This document shows, piece by piece, positions 19,718 through 27,889 of a stretch of DNA of 64,000 nt. The translations under genes and the position numbers were made by a program. Under the pieces are notes generated by a model. That model saw only the letters and a program-made list of their open reading frames with translations, searched no databases and had not been told where the DNA came from. Where the stretch lies: NCBI GenBank assembly GCA_013284265.1, contig JABTBR010000023.1, positions 1 through 64,000 on the forward strand, written 5' to 3'. The number at the start of each line of letters is the position of its first letter. Position 1 is the first letter of the stretch. Source of the DNA: Oxalobacteraceae bacterium (GTDB lineage: Bacteria; Pseudomonadota; Gammaproteobacteria; Burkholderiales; Burkholderiaceae_D).

Positions 19718-20278
19718 CTATACGGTCAGCACTTCTTTTTCTTTATCGGCGACCATCTTGTCGATGTCGACGATGAACTTGTCGGTCAGCTTCTGCACTT
19801 CGTCGGACGAGCGGCGCTCGTCGTCTTCCGAGCAGGACTTGTCCTTGACCATCTTCTTGAACGATTCGTTGGCGTCGCGGCGGATGTTGCGCACCGCGAT
19901 TTTCGCGTCTTCGGCTTCGCTCTTGACCAGCTTGACCATTTCCTTGCGGCGTTCTTCGGTCAGCGCCGGCGTCGGCACGCGGATCATGTCGCCCTGGCTC
20001 GACGGGTTCAGGCCCAGGTCGGCGTCGCGGATGGCTTTTTCGATGGTGGTGGCCATCTTCTTTTCAAACGGCTGCACGCCGATGGTGCGCGCGTCGATCA
20101 GATTGATGCTGGCCACCTGGGACAGCGCCGTCGGGGAACCGTAGTACTCGACCATCACATGGTCGAGGATGCCGGTGTGGGCGCGGCCGGTACGGACCTT
20201 GGCCAGATCGGCACGCAGGGTTTCCAGCGACTTGACCATGCGGTCTTGGGCGTTCTTTTTAACGTCAGCTAAGGACAT
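19718..20278 (-). CDS. frr: Ribosome recycling factor
   Basis: A 186-residue translation factor that, with EF-G, splits post-termination ribosomes. The sequence spans the full family length, with [21 protein letters not shown] and the end region [10 protein letters not shown]. The two-domain L shape is implied by the helical ends and the central beta domain. GGAGAG precedes the ATG. It follows pyrH by 26 bases, the standard pyrH-frr order. Confidence 0.97.
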   Translation of the reverse strand: MSLADVKKNAQDRMVKSLETLRADLAKVRTGRAHTGILDHVMVEYYGSPTALSQVASINLIDARTIGVQPFEKKMATTIEKAIRDADLGLNPSSQGDMIRVPTPALTEERRKEMVKLVKSEAEDAKIAVRNIRRDANESFKKMVKDKSCSEDDERRSSDEVQKLTDKFIVDIDKMVADKEKEVLTV

Positions 20279-20304
20279 TGCTGCTCTCCTGTATGGGATA
20301 AATA

Positions 20305-21021
20305 TTAAACGTGAACCAGTGTACCTTCATCCTCGCCCATGATGACACGCATCAGCGCGCCCGGCTTGGTGATGGAAAACACTTTGATCGGCAGTTTCTG
20401 GTCGCGGCACAGCGCGAAGGCGGTCGCGTCCATCACCTGCAGGTGCTTGGCGATGGCTTCGTCGAAGGTGATCGACTGGTACAGCGTGGCGTTCGGGTCT
20501 TTCTTTGGATCGGCGGTGTAGACGCCATCGACCTTGGTGGCCTTGAGCACGATTTCGGCGCTCATTTCCGAACCGCGCAGTGCGGCCGCGGTGTCGGTGG
20601 TGAAGAAAGGATTGCCGGTACCGGCGGCAAACACGACCACTTTGCCCTCTTCCAGGTACTGCAGCGCTTTCGGGCGCACATACGGCTCGACGACCTGCTC
20701 GATGCCGATGGCCGACATGACGCGGGCGGTGATGCCGACGTGGCGCATGGCATCGGCCAGCGCCAGGGCGTTCATCACGGTGGCCAGCATACCCATATAG
20801 TCGGCGGTGGCGCGGTCCATGCCCTGGGCGCCCGGGGCGACTCCACGGAAGATGTTGCCGCCGCCAATGACGATCGCCAGTTCCACGCCCAGTTTCGCCA
20901 CCTCGGCAACGTCGGCGACCATGCGTTCGATGGTGCCGCGGTTGATGCCGTAGGGATCGTCACCCATCAGGGCCTCGCCGGATAATTTGAGGAGGACGCG
21001 CTTGTAGGCTGGTTTTGACAT
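20305..21021 (-). CDS. pyrH: UMP kinase
   Basis: A 238-residue amino acid kinase-fold enzyme, hexameric in the family, that phosphorylates UMP to UDP for RNA, DNA and sugar nucleotide synthesis. [13 protein letters not shown] is the N-terminal phosphate-binding region, [11 protein letters not shown] the nucleotide site and [19 protein letters not shown] the UMP-binding loop. It begins the transcript downstream of the tsf terminator, with a 170-base gap that should hold its promoter. Confidence 0.97.
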   Translation of the reverse strand: MSKPAYKRVLLKLSGEALMGDDPYGINRGTIERMVADVAEVAKLGVELAIVIGGGNIFRGVAPGAQGMDRATADYMGMLATVMNALALADAMRHVGITARVMSAIGIEQVVEPYVRPKALQYLEEGKVVVFAAGTGNPFFTTDTAAALRGSEMSAEIVLKATKVDGVYTADPKKDPNATLYQSITFDEAIAKHLQVMDATAFALCRDQKLPIKVFSITKPGALMRVIMGEDEGTLVHV

Positions 21022-21161
21022 GAGCTGGGGCTCCTAAGTGTGTGATTAATTCGGGTGGTGCTGCCGGCGGCATCATGATACCTTGATACGGGCCGGCGGG
21101 ACTTGCTGTGCGTCCGGTGCGCGCCCTGCTGCGGCGCTGCTGACGCGGACGGGGTCGGACT

Positions 21162-21187
21162 AAAAAAACGGGCCTCTCGGCCCGTTT
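21162..21187 (-). terminator. Rho-independent terminator of tsf
   Basis: AAACGGGCC at 21166-21174, a TCTC loop, and GGCCCGTTT at 21179-21187 form a perfect 9-base stem. On the minus strand it is followed by seven T. It begins five bases past the tsf stop and separates rpsB-tsf from pyrH. Confidence 0.9.
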
Positions 21188-21191
21188 CAAA

Positions 21192-22103
21192 TTACGCTCC
21201 TTTGGAAGCAGCCACTTGCGCGGCTACTTCGGCGGCGAAATCGTCTTGTTTCTTCTCGATCCCTTCGCCCACCACATACATCGTGAATGCTTTCACGGTG
21301 GTGGCTTTTTCTTTCAGCATCTGCTCGATCGTTTGCTTGTCGTTTTTCACGAAAGCCTGGTTCAGCAGCGATACTTCTTTCAGGTACTTCTGCACCGAAC
21401 CGTCCAGGCGCTTGGCCAGGATTTCCGGCGATTGCGCTGGCTTGCCTTCGGCGGCCGCTTTGGCTGCATCTTCTTCGGCTTTCAGTTTTGCCACCGAACG
21501 CTCTTTTTCGATCAGTTCGGCTGGAACCTGGTCCGACGACAGCGACACTGGCTTCATCGCGGCGATGTGCATGGCCACGTCTTTACCGACTTGCTCTTCG
21601 GCGCCTTCGAACTCGACCATCACGCCGATGCGGGTGCCGTGCAGGTAGGCGGCCAGTTTGCCGGTGGTTTCGAAACGCTGGAAGCGGCGGATCGCCATGT
21701 TTTCGCCGATTTTACCGATCAGGGCAGCGCGCACTTCGTCCAGGGTCTTGCCATCGAGTGGCAGGGCCAGCAGGGCGGCGACATCGGCCGGGTTGTGCTC
21801 GGCAACCAGACGGGCAGCGTTGTTGGCCAGGGCCAGGAAATCGTCGTTTTTGGCGACGAAGTCGGTTTCGGAGTTTACTTCGACCAGCGCGCCAACGCCG
21901 CCGCTGATGAAGGTCGCGACCACGCCTTCGGCGGTGATACGTGCCGACGCTTTCGATGCCTTGCCGCCCAGCTTGACGCGCAGGATCTCTTCCGCACGGG
22001 CCATATCGCCTTCGGCTTCGGTCAGTGCTTTTTTGCATTCCATCATTGGTGCGTCGGTCTTGCCGCGCAGTTCGCCTACCATCGCTGCTGTAATCGCTGC
22101 CAT
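21192..22103 (-). CDS. tsf: Translation elongation factor Ts
   Basis: A 303-residue guanine nucleotide exchange factor for EF-Tu. The start [21 protein letters not shown] is chosen over an ORF start 23 codons upstream because AGGAGA lies six bases before it and homology begins here. The UBA-like N-terminus includes [14 protein letters not shown] and the core holds [12 protein letters not shown], the EF-Tu contact. It is slightly longer than E. coli EF-Ts. It lies downstream of rpsB with an attenuator-like hairpin between them. Confidence 0.96.
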   Translation of the reverse strand: MAAITAAMVGELRGKTDAPMMECKKALTEAEGDMARAEEILRVKLGGKASKASARITAEGVVATFISGGVGALVEVNSETDFVAKNDDFLALANNAARLVAEHNPADVAALLALPLDGKTLDEVRAALIGKIGENMAIRRFQRFETTGKLAAYLHGTRIGVMVEFEGAEEQVGKDVAMHIAAMKPVSLSSDQVPAELIEKERSVAKLKAEEDAAKAAAEGKPAQSPEILAKRLDGSVQKYLKEVSLLNQAFVKNDKQTIEQMLKEKATTVKAFTMYVVGEGIEKKQDDFAAEVAAQVAASKGA

Positions 22104-22183
22104 GTGTTTCTCCTGTATTCGGTGGGGTGTGGTATGGGGCGGCTCAGGGCATGCCGAGCGCGCAGCGCCCATCCAATTTTCTT

Positions 22184-22216
22184 AAAAAAAAGGGGGAGCT
22201 GCTGCCACCCCTTTTT
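22184..22216 (-). terminator. Hairpin with T tract between rpsB and tsf
   Basis: AAAAAGGGG (22187-22195) pairs with CCCCTTTTT (22208-22216). On the minus strand the stem is followed by eight T. A partial terminator between rpsB and tsf is known in E. coli and would lower tsf relative to rpsB; that role is inferred here. Confidence 0.75.
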
Positions 22217-22262
22217 CCATTACTTTTTGCCTGTCTTGCGACAGACCAGCAATTGACGGCGA

Positions 22263-23015
22263 TTAAGCCTGTTCGTTGACTTCGACGAACTCGTCGCCAG
22301 CTGCGGCTTTGATCATTTCAACAACGTCGTTACCAGCTGCCGCACGGCCTTCGATGATTGCATCAGCAACACCGCGAGCGTACAGAGTGATGGCTTTCGA
22401 GGAGTCATCGTTACCTGGGATCACGAACTGCACGCCTTCTGGCGAGTGGTTGGTATCGACAACGCCGATGACCGGGATGCCCAGTTTTGCTGCTTCGGTG
22501 ATCGCACCTTTGTGGTAGCCGACGTCAACGACGAAGATTGCGTCAGGAACGCCGCCCATGTCTTTGATGCCGCCGATCGATTTTTGCAGCTTGATCATTT
22601 CGCGTTGGAACATCAGCGCTTCTTTTTTCGACAGCTTCTCAACGGAACCGTCTTCGATCGTCGCTTCCATGTCTTTCAGGCGCTTGATCGAGGTTTTGAT
22701 CGTTTTGAAGTTGGTCAACATGCCGCCCAACCAACGTTGGTCGACGAAAGGAACGCCAGCGCGTGCCGCTTCAGCAGCGATAATTTCGCGAGCTTGACGC
22801 TTGGTGCCGACCATCAGGATGGTGCCGCGGTTGGCAGCGACCTGTTTCACGTGTTTCATCGCTTCTTGATACATACCCATCGTCTTTTCCAAGTTGATGA
22901 TATGGATCTTGTTACGGTGACCGAAGATGAACGGTGCCATCTTTGGGTTCCAGAAACGGGTTTGGTGACCAAAGTGGACACCGGCTTCCAGCATTTCGCG
23001 CATTGTTACGGACAT
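22263..23015 (-). CDS. rpsB: 30S ribosomal protein S2
   Basis: A 250-residue small-subunit protein. It begins [26 protein letters not shown], the family N-terminus, and ends acidic. The frame extends 17 codons upstream, but GGAG eight bases before this ATG fixes the start. Codon use is biased toward highly expressed codons compared with neighbours. A promoter-like pair at 23150-23179 would give a leader of about 130 bases. That leader includes a CCC-TTCG-GGG hairpin near 23055 (minus-strand reading), a possible site for S2 autoregulation, which is inference. Confidence 0.97.
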   Translation of the reverse strand: MSVTMREMLEAGVHFGHQTRFWNPKMAPFIFGHRNKIHIINLEKTMGMYQEAMKHVKQVAANRGTILMVGTKRQAREIIAAEAARAGVPFVDQRWLGGMLTNFKTIKTSIKRLKDMEATIEDGSVEKLSKKEALMFQREMIKLQKSIGGIKDMGGVPDAIFVVDVGYHKGAITEAAKLGIPVIGVVDTNHSPEGVQFVIPGNDDSSKAITLYARGVADAIIEGRAAAGNDVVEMIKAAAGDEFVEVNEQA

Positions 23016-23149
23016 AGCTAACTCCAGGGTTGGGTCTGGAATCCGATCAGTCACCCCGAAGGGCACCCTTGTCGACCGGATTCGCGTTTATATATATTTA
23101 CACAAAGAAATTTACAACATTGCTCGAAACCGAATCCAAGCAACCTGCG

Positions 23150-23179
23150 ATTGTACTCCATAAGTTGCGGGCAGAGCAA
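23150..23179 (-). promoter_or_regulatory. Candidate sigma-70 promoter of rpsB-tsf
   Basis: Read on the minus strand, TTGCTC (23174-23179) and TACAAT (23150-23155) are separated by 18 bases. The -10 box matches five of six consensus bases. It lies 135 bases before the rpsB start and is the best promoter-like pair in the gap. Confidence 0.5.
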
Positions 23180-23229
23180 GCGTTCGGGACGTTTTTGGAA
23201 TGCGGCAAAGAAGGTTACGGACGCGAATT

Positions 23230-24786
23230 TCAAGCCGCCGGGGTGTTGATGGGCAGGTTGAAGGTGAAGCGCACGCCTTGCCCCGGCGCACTGTCGAGGC
23301 GCAGGCGGCCGCCGAGGGCGCCGTAGACCAGGTTGTGGACGATGAACAGCCCCAGTCCGGAACCACCCTGCCCCATGCGCGAGGTATAAAACGGCTCGAA
23401 GATCTTGGCCTGGGCCTCGGCGGCGATGCCGTTGCCGTCGTCCTGATAGACGATTTCCAGCCAGTCGCCCTTGCTGTTGAGCGCGGCGCTGACGTGGATG
23501 GTGCCGCCATCGCGCCCCTCGAAGCCATGCAGCAGGGAATTGCTGACCAGATTGCTGAATACCTGCTCGAAATGACCGGGAATGCTGTCGACCAGGATGC
23601 CGGCCGGGATATCGATGGCGATGTCGGCCCTGGCACGCTGGATCGGCCCATTCAGCGCCTTGAGCAGTTCGCCCGCCATCTCGCGCAGATCGAACTGGCG
23701 GCGGCGCTGCAGCGACTGGTCCACCGTGATGCGCTTGAAACTTTCGATCAGCGAACCGGCGCGCTGGGCGCTGCGCCGCACAATCAGCAACTCCTCCTGC
23801 AGGATGGCGATCTGGCGCAGCAGCTGCGAGCGCGACACGGTACTGCCCTGCACATTGTTCAGCAGCTCGGCCATCATGTCTTCCATGGTCGAGGTCATCA
23901 GGATCACATTGCCGATCGGGGTGTTCATTTCATGGGCCACGCCGGCCACGATGCGGCCCAGCGAGGCCAGTTTCTCCGTTTCGGCCAGCTGGTCCATCGC
24001 CTCCTGCAAGGCGGCGGTGCGCTGTTCGACCCGGGTTTCCAGCTGCTCGTTCAAGTCCCGGTAGCGCTGTTCGCTGGCGCGCAACTGGCCCACGGTCTGC
24101 TCCACGGCCACGCTCATGCGGTTGAAATTGCGGGCCAGCTTGCCCACCTCGTCGCGCCCGCGCTCGGCCAGGCGCAAATCGTAGCGGCCATCGGCGATGG
24201 CGCGGCTGCCTTCGACGAAGGCATGCAGATTGCGGGTCAGCCAGAAGCCCAGCGCACCCAGCAGCACGGTGGTCAGCAGGATCTCGCCGACCGCGATCAG
24301 CAGGCTCTGGCGCAGCACGGTCTGGCGCGCCAGCACCACGATGCGGGTCGACAGGCCGAAGCGCAGCTTGCCCACATGCTGCCCGGCCAGGCTGAGCGGC
24401 CGCTCCACGTGCAGCACGCCCTTGTCCAGCGCCTCGTGCATGTCCGCGCTGGGCGGCGGCAATTTGGCCGCGTCGATGGCGCCGGCCTTGGCCACCACCT
24501 GGTCGGCGCCGTCGCGCACCACCACATAGATCACGCCCTGGTCGGGGCTGCCCATGATTTCATTTAAATTGTCCTGCAGGGTGGCGTAGTCGCCCTGCAC
24601 CAGATAGGGTGCGGTGGCCACGTTGAGCATCGGCACGGCCTGGCGCAAGGCCGCCTCGGTGCTGGCCAGCGTGGACTGGTCGATCAGGCGCATGGCGTTC
24701 AGCATCAGCATGCTGAGCATCAACACCTCGACCAGGGTGCTGGCCAGCATGATCTTGAAACGCAGGGAATGGAGTCGTATCAGCAT
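23230..24786 (-). CDS. Membrane sensor histidine kinase
   Basis: A 518-residue kinase. The N-terminal membrane helix is at about 12-32, a periplasmic sensor region at about 33-155, a second helix at about 165-185, and a HAMP linker follows (LTRNLHAFVEGSRAIADGRY). A coiled coil leads to the H-box GRIVAGVAHEMNTPIGN. The ATPase has N (FSNLVSNSLLHG), G1 (DDGNGI), F (FEPFYTS) and G2 (GGSGLGLFIVHNL) boxes. No response regulator gene adjoins it. The gene for a PhnD-like binding protein ends three bases upstream, so the pair is surely co-transcribed and the binding protein may present a ligand to this kinase. Confidence 0.9.
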   Translation of the reverse strand: MLIRLHSLRFKIMLASTLVEVLMLSMLMLNAMRLIDQSTLASTEAALRQAVPMLNVATAPYLVQGDYATLQDNLNEIMGSPDQGVIYVVVRDGADQVVAKAGAIDAAKLPPPSADMHEALDKGVLHVERPLSLAGQHVGKLRFGLSTRIVVLARQTVLRQSLLIAVGEILLTTVLLGALGFWLTRNLHAFVEGSRAIADGRYDLRLAERGRDEVGKLARNFNRMSVAVEQTVGQLRASEQRYRDLNEQLETRVEQRTAALQEAMDQLAETEKLASLGRIVAGVAHEMNTPIGNVILMTSTMEDMMAELLNNVQGSTVSRSQLLRQIAILQEELLIVRRSAQRAGSLIESFKRITVDQSLQRRRQFDLREMAGELLKALNGPIQRARADIAIDIPAGILVDSIPGHFEQVFSNLVSNSLLHGFEGRDGGTIHVSAALNSKGDWLEIVYQDDGNGIAAEAQAKIFEPFYTSRMGQGGSGLGLFIVHNLVYGALGGRLRLDSAPGQGVRFTFNLPINTPAA

Positions 24787-24789
24787 GGT

Positions 24790-25614
24790 TTAGCGCTTTT
24801 CGCTCAAACGCATTTCAAGGCGCTCCTGGGACGCGTCGAGCTGCTCCATCGTGGCCGCGTCGGCCGGAACGAATTCGGCATGGCTGCGTTGGAAGAAGGC
24901 CAGCCCCTGTTCGGTGTAGGGAAAGCGCGCCAGCGCCTCGCGCAACTGCCGCAGCTGCGGCCCGGTGCTGCGCGGATGGGCCAGCACGATCAGGCTCAGG
25001 GCGCCCTGGGTGCTGCCCAGAATGCGCAGGCGCGCGCTGATCTCGGCCGGCATGTGGTCGAACACGGTGCGCTGGGCGGCGGCGGCGCCATTGCCGCTGC
25101 GGGCCAGCGCCAGGATGGCGTTGTTGTCGGTGCTGTAGTAGTAGGGGCGCAGATCGTAGCGCACGTCGATGCCGCGCTGGAGCAGGAAGTCCTCGACCTT
25201 GAGCGAGACATAGGACAGGCGGTTGGGCAGGTGCAGCGCCTGGCCGCGCAGCTCGCGCAGATTCTGGGCCGGCGCGTCGCGCGGGACCAGCAGCAGCGCA
25301 TAGAAATCGGCGCGGATGGCGATCAGCGGCAGGAAGCCATGTTCGCGCTGGGCCATGCGCGCAAAGTGCGGCGCGGTGATCACCAGATCGAAGTCGCCGT
25401 TGTGGGTGCGCGCGAGGAAGCGCGCCAGCGTCGGCGCCGTATGTATCTGCACGTCGCGCTGCAAGGCCTGCTGCAGGAATTCGCGCACCGGGGCGAACTC
25501 CAGCAGCAGCGTGCGCGGGCTCAGATAGGGCAGCACGCCCACGCGCAAGGGCGGCTGCGCCGCCTGTAACGCGCCGCAGCAAGCCAGCAGCCAGATCGCG
25601 ATCCACACCCGCAT
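24790..25614 (-). CDS. PhnD/SsuA-type periplasmic binding protein
   Basis: A 274-residue secreted protein with an N-terminal signal (IAIWLLACCGALQA, then AQPPLRVGVLPYLSPR). The PLRVGVLPYLSPRTLLLEFAP start and DFDLVITAPHFARMAQ are typical of the phosphate/phosphonate-binding PhnD family. No permease or ATPase genes lie nearby. The next gene, three bases downstream, is a membrane histidine kinase, so a sensory role is more likely than transport. The ligand is unknown. LLAC could be read as a weak lipobox, so a lipoprotein form is possible. Confidence 0.82.
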   Translation of the reverse strand: MRVWIAIWLLACCGALQAAQPPLRVGVLPYLSPRTLLLEFAPVREFLQQALQRDVQIHTAPTLARFLARTHNGDFDLVITAPHFARMAQREHGFLPLIAIRADFYALLLVPRDAPAQNLRELRGQALHLPNRLSYVSLKVEDFLLQRGIDVRYDLRPYYYSTDNNAILALARSGNGAAAAQRTVFDHMPAEISARLRILGSTQGALSLIVLAHPRSTGPQLRQLREALARFPYTEQGLAFFQRSHAEFVPADAATMEQLDASQERLEMRLSEKR

Positions 25615-25663
25615 CGTTCTCTCCCATCTGTACGCTGTTAAGTCAGCGTGCCGCCAAGCGTTT

Positions 25664-25730
25664 AAAACCTACGGCAAAGAGCCGGGGTCTGACCCGGCGG
25701 GTCAGACCCCAGGGGTAAGCCGTGGGTTTT
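25664..25730. repeat. Dispersed palindromic repeat, copy C
   Basis: The clearest copy, about 67 bases. The left end AACCTACGGCAAAGAGCC is followed by GGGGTCTGACCC, then GGCG, then GGGTCAGACCCC, and the right end is AGGGGTAAGCCGTGGGTTTT. The constant AAAGAGCC end is on the left, so it is inverted relative to copies B, E and F. It lies between the start of the PhnD-like gene and the stop of the GlpV-like gene. Confidence 0.75.
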
Positions 25731-25779
25731 GGACGGCAGCCAGCGGCCCGCCAGCGATAAACACCAGCCATCCAAAACC

Positions 25780-27528
25780 TTAACGCACCCGCCCATCCTG
25801 CCACGCTTCCAGCAGTTTGCGGTACTCGATCGTCTTGCCGGGTGGTTTTTCGTTCACCAGCCGCAAATGCGGCGCGCGCTCCGAGCGCAACCAGCTGGCC
25901 GGCTCCAGGCGCGGATCGAGCTTGGGCGCGCAGCGCACCATGCGCCCTTCCTTGCCTATCGTCTCCATGGTCTGCTCCATCTGCCCGGCCAACTGGTCCA
26001 TCGCCTGCTGCGGCGTTTTTTCGCCCGACAAGGCCAGGCTGACGTTCTGCCACCACAAGGGTGCCAGCCGCGGATAGTCGGGCACGTTGATGCCGGTCGG
26101 GGTCCACGATATGCGCGCCGGGCTGCGGTAGAACTCCACCAGCCCGCCCAGCCGCGGCGCGGCGGCCGTCATCGCGGCCGAGTTGATGTCGGACTCGCGG
26201 ATCGGCGTCAATCCCACCAGGGTCTTTTTCAGCGAGGTGCTCTTGGCCACCACGAACTGGGCATACAGCCAGGCCGCCTTGCGCCGCTCCAGCGGCACCG
26301 TCTTCAGCATGGTCCAGGAACCGGCATCCTGATAACCGAGCTTGACGCCTTCCCGCCAGTAGGCGCCGTAGGGCGACGGCGCCATGCGCCACTTGGGCGT
26401 GCCGTCGCGGTTCATCACCGCGAAGCCGGGCTTGGAGATGGCCGAGGCGAACGAGGAATACCAGAAAATCTGCTGGGCGATCTGGCCCTTGCCGGCCACC
26501 GGGCCGGCTTCGGTGAAGTCCATATTGCGCGCCTCGGGCGGCGCGAAGCGCTTGAGCCAGTCCAGGTATTTGCTCAGGGCGTAGACGCTGGCCGGGCCAT
26601 TGACCTCGCCGCCGCGCGCCACCGAGGCACCCACCGGCACGCAGCCGCGCACGCGGATGCCCCATTCGTCGACCGGCTTGCCGTTCGGCAGACCGGTGTC
26701 GCCAGTGCCGGCCATCGACAGCCAGGCATCGGTGAAGCGCCAGCCCAGCGAGGGGTCCTTCTTGCCATAATCCATATGGCCGTAGACGCGCACGCCGTCG
26801 ATCTCGCGCACATCCTCGCTGAAGAATTCGGCGATGTCCTCATAGGCCGACCAGTTCAGCGGCACCGCCAGTTCGTAGCCGTATTTTTCGCGGAAGCGTT
26901 TTTGCAGATCGGGCCGGGCGAACCAGTCGGCGCGGAACCAGTACAGATTGGTAAATTGCTGGTCCGGCAGCTGATACAGCTTGCCATCGAGGCCGGTGCC
27001 GAAGCTGCGGCCGATGAAGTCGTGCACGTCCAAGGTGGGCAGGGTCACGTCGCGCCCCTCGCCGAGCATGAAGTCCGACAGCGCCACCGTCACGCCGTAG
27101 CGGTAATGGGCGCCTATCGAATCGGAATCGTTGACCCACATATCGTAGCCGCTGAGGGCGCCGCCGGCCATCTCGGCCTGGATCTTCATCACCAGGTCGC
27201 CCTCGGGTATGGTGTCGTGGACCACCTTGATGCCGGTGATGTCCTGAAAGGCGCGGCTCATCACGGTCGCTTCGTAGCGGTGGGTATCGATCTGCTCTGA
27301 CACCACCTTCACCGTCATGCCGCGAAACGGCTGGGCGGCGGAGATGAACCAGCGCATCTCGTCCATTTGCTGGGCATAGCTGAGGGTGCTGGGCTGGAAT
27401 TCACCCTTGATCCAGCGCTGGGCGGCGGCCAGATCGGCCATGGCGGGCGGGCTGAGCAGCAAACCGCAGGCCAGCGCGCCTACCCAGTGCGCAGCGGAGC
27501 AGCGGCGGCCAAACACGCGCACAGCCAT
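25780..27528 (-). CDS. GlpV-like ABC transporter solute-binding protein (family 1)
   Basis: A 582-residue extracellular solute-binding protein with a signal peptide (ACGLLLSPPAMA then DLAAAQRW). The long form with a DEMRWFISAAQPFRGM N-terminal region and the block YDMWVNDSDSIGAHYRYG resembles GlpV-type binding proteins of glycerol/polyol ABC transporters. It has no adjacent permease or ATPase genes, so it is an orphan here; the transporter may be encoded elsewhere. The ligand is not determined by sequence. A 361-base gap separates it from the divergent chemoreceptor gene. Confidence 0.82.
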   Translation of the reverse strand: MAVRVFGRRCSAAHWVGALACGLLLSPPAMADLAAAQRWIKGEFQPSTLSYAQQMDEMRWFISAAQPFRGMTVKVVSEQIDTHRYEATVMSRAFQDITGIKVVHDTIPEGDLVMKIQAEMAGGALSGYDMWVNDSDSIGAHYRYGVTVALSDFMLGEGRDVTLPTLDVHDFIGRSFGTGLDGKLYQLPDQQFTNLYWFRADWFARPDLQKRFREKYGYELAVPLNWSAYEDIAEFFSEDVREIDGVRVYGHMDYGKKDPSLGWRFTDAWLSMAGTGDTGLPNGKPVDEWGIRVRGCVPVGASVARGGEVNGPASVYALSKYLDWLKRFAPPEARNMDFTEAGPVAGKGQIAQQIFWYSSFASAISKPGFAVMNRDGTPKWRMAPSPYGAYWREGVKLGYQDAGSWTMLKTVPLERRKAAWLYAQFVVAKSTSLKKTLVGLTPIRESDINSAAMTAAAPRLGGLVEFYRSPARISWTPTGINVPDYPRLAPLWWQNVSLALSGEKTPQQAMDQLAGQMEQTMETIGKEGRMVRCAPKLDPRLEPASWLRSERAPHLRLVNEKPPGKTIEYRKLLEAWQDGRVR

Positions 27529-27889
27529 GAATCACCTCCCCCAGTCGCCATCCATATGGCCGGCAGCAACAGCCAAACCCTTCGTGAGCGCAATTCATGA
27601 GCGCAATACAAGTTTCCACGAGAAAGCAGTTTCTTACGATTAATTATAGGGCCCTTGCGCACAAATAGCGATGGATAGTCCCAGGATTGGCTCCTTCAGC
27701 ACGATGCGGCATGGTCGCGCAGACACAATCTGTTGTGTATTGGGCAGAAGCACGAAGTGCCGTTTGACAATAGTTGCTTGCAAGAATAACCTGCTTGAGC
27801 ACCTATGCCCGCGCAAAGGGAGCTCGCACAAACAAACCCAGGCGCCGGCAGCACCCAAATCAAGCTTTGAATAATTTAGGGGATCCCAA
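27529..27889 (+). promoter_or_regulatory. Divergent control region with candidate promoter
   Basis: There is no convincing gene in these 361 bases. A good sigma-70 pair faces the chemoreceptor: TTGACA at 27764-27769, a 17-base spacer and TAACCT at 27787-27792. Just upstream, ACACAA-TCTG-TTGTGT (27723-27738) is a perfect 6-base dyad that could be an operator. No clear sigma-28 chemotaxis promoter was seen. The short ORFs here lack ribosome sites and family features. Confidence 0.5.

Noticed and set aside
25664-25730. Repeat copies as ordinary rho-independent terminators
   Set aside because: None has a T tract after the stem, several lie upstream of genes or within an operon, and the ends are conserved beyond what a terminator needs.
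27671-27874. Possible 67-residue gene in the gap before the chemoreceptor
   Set aside because: No ribosome site or domain. It covers the best promoter-like sequence and a dyad, so it is better read as control region.
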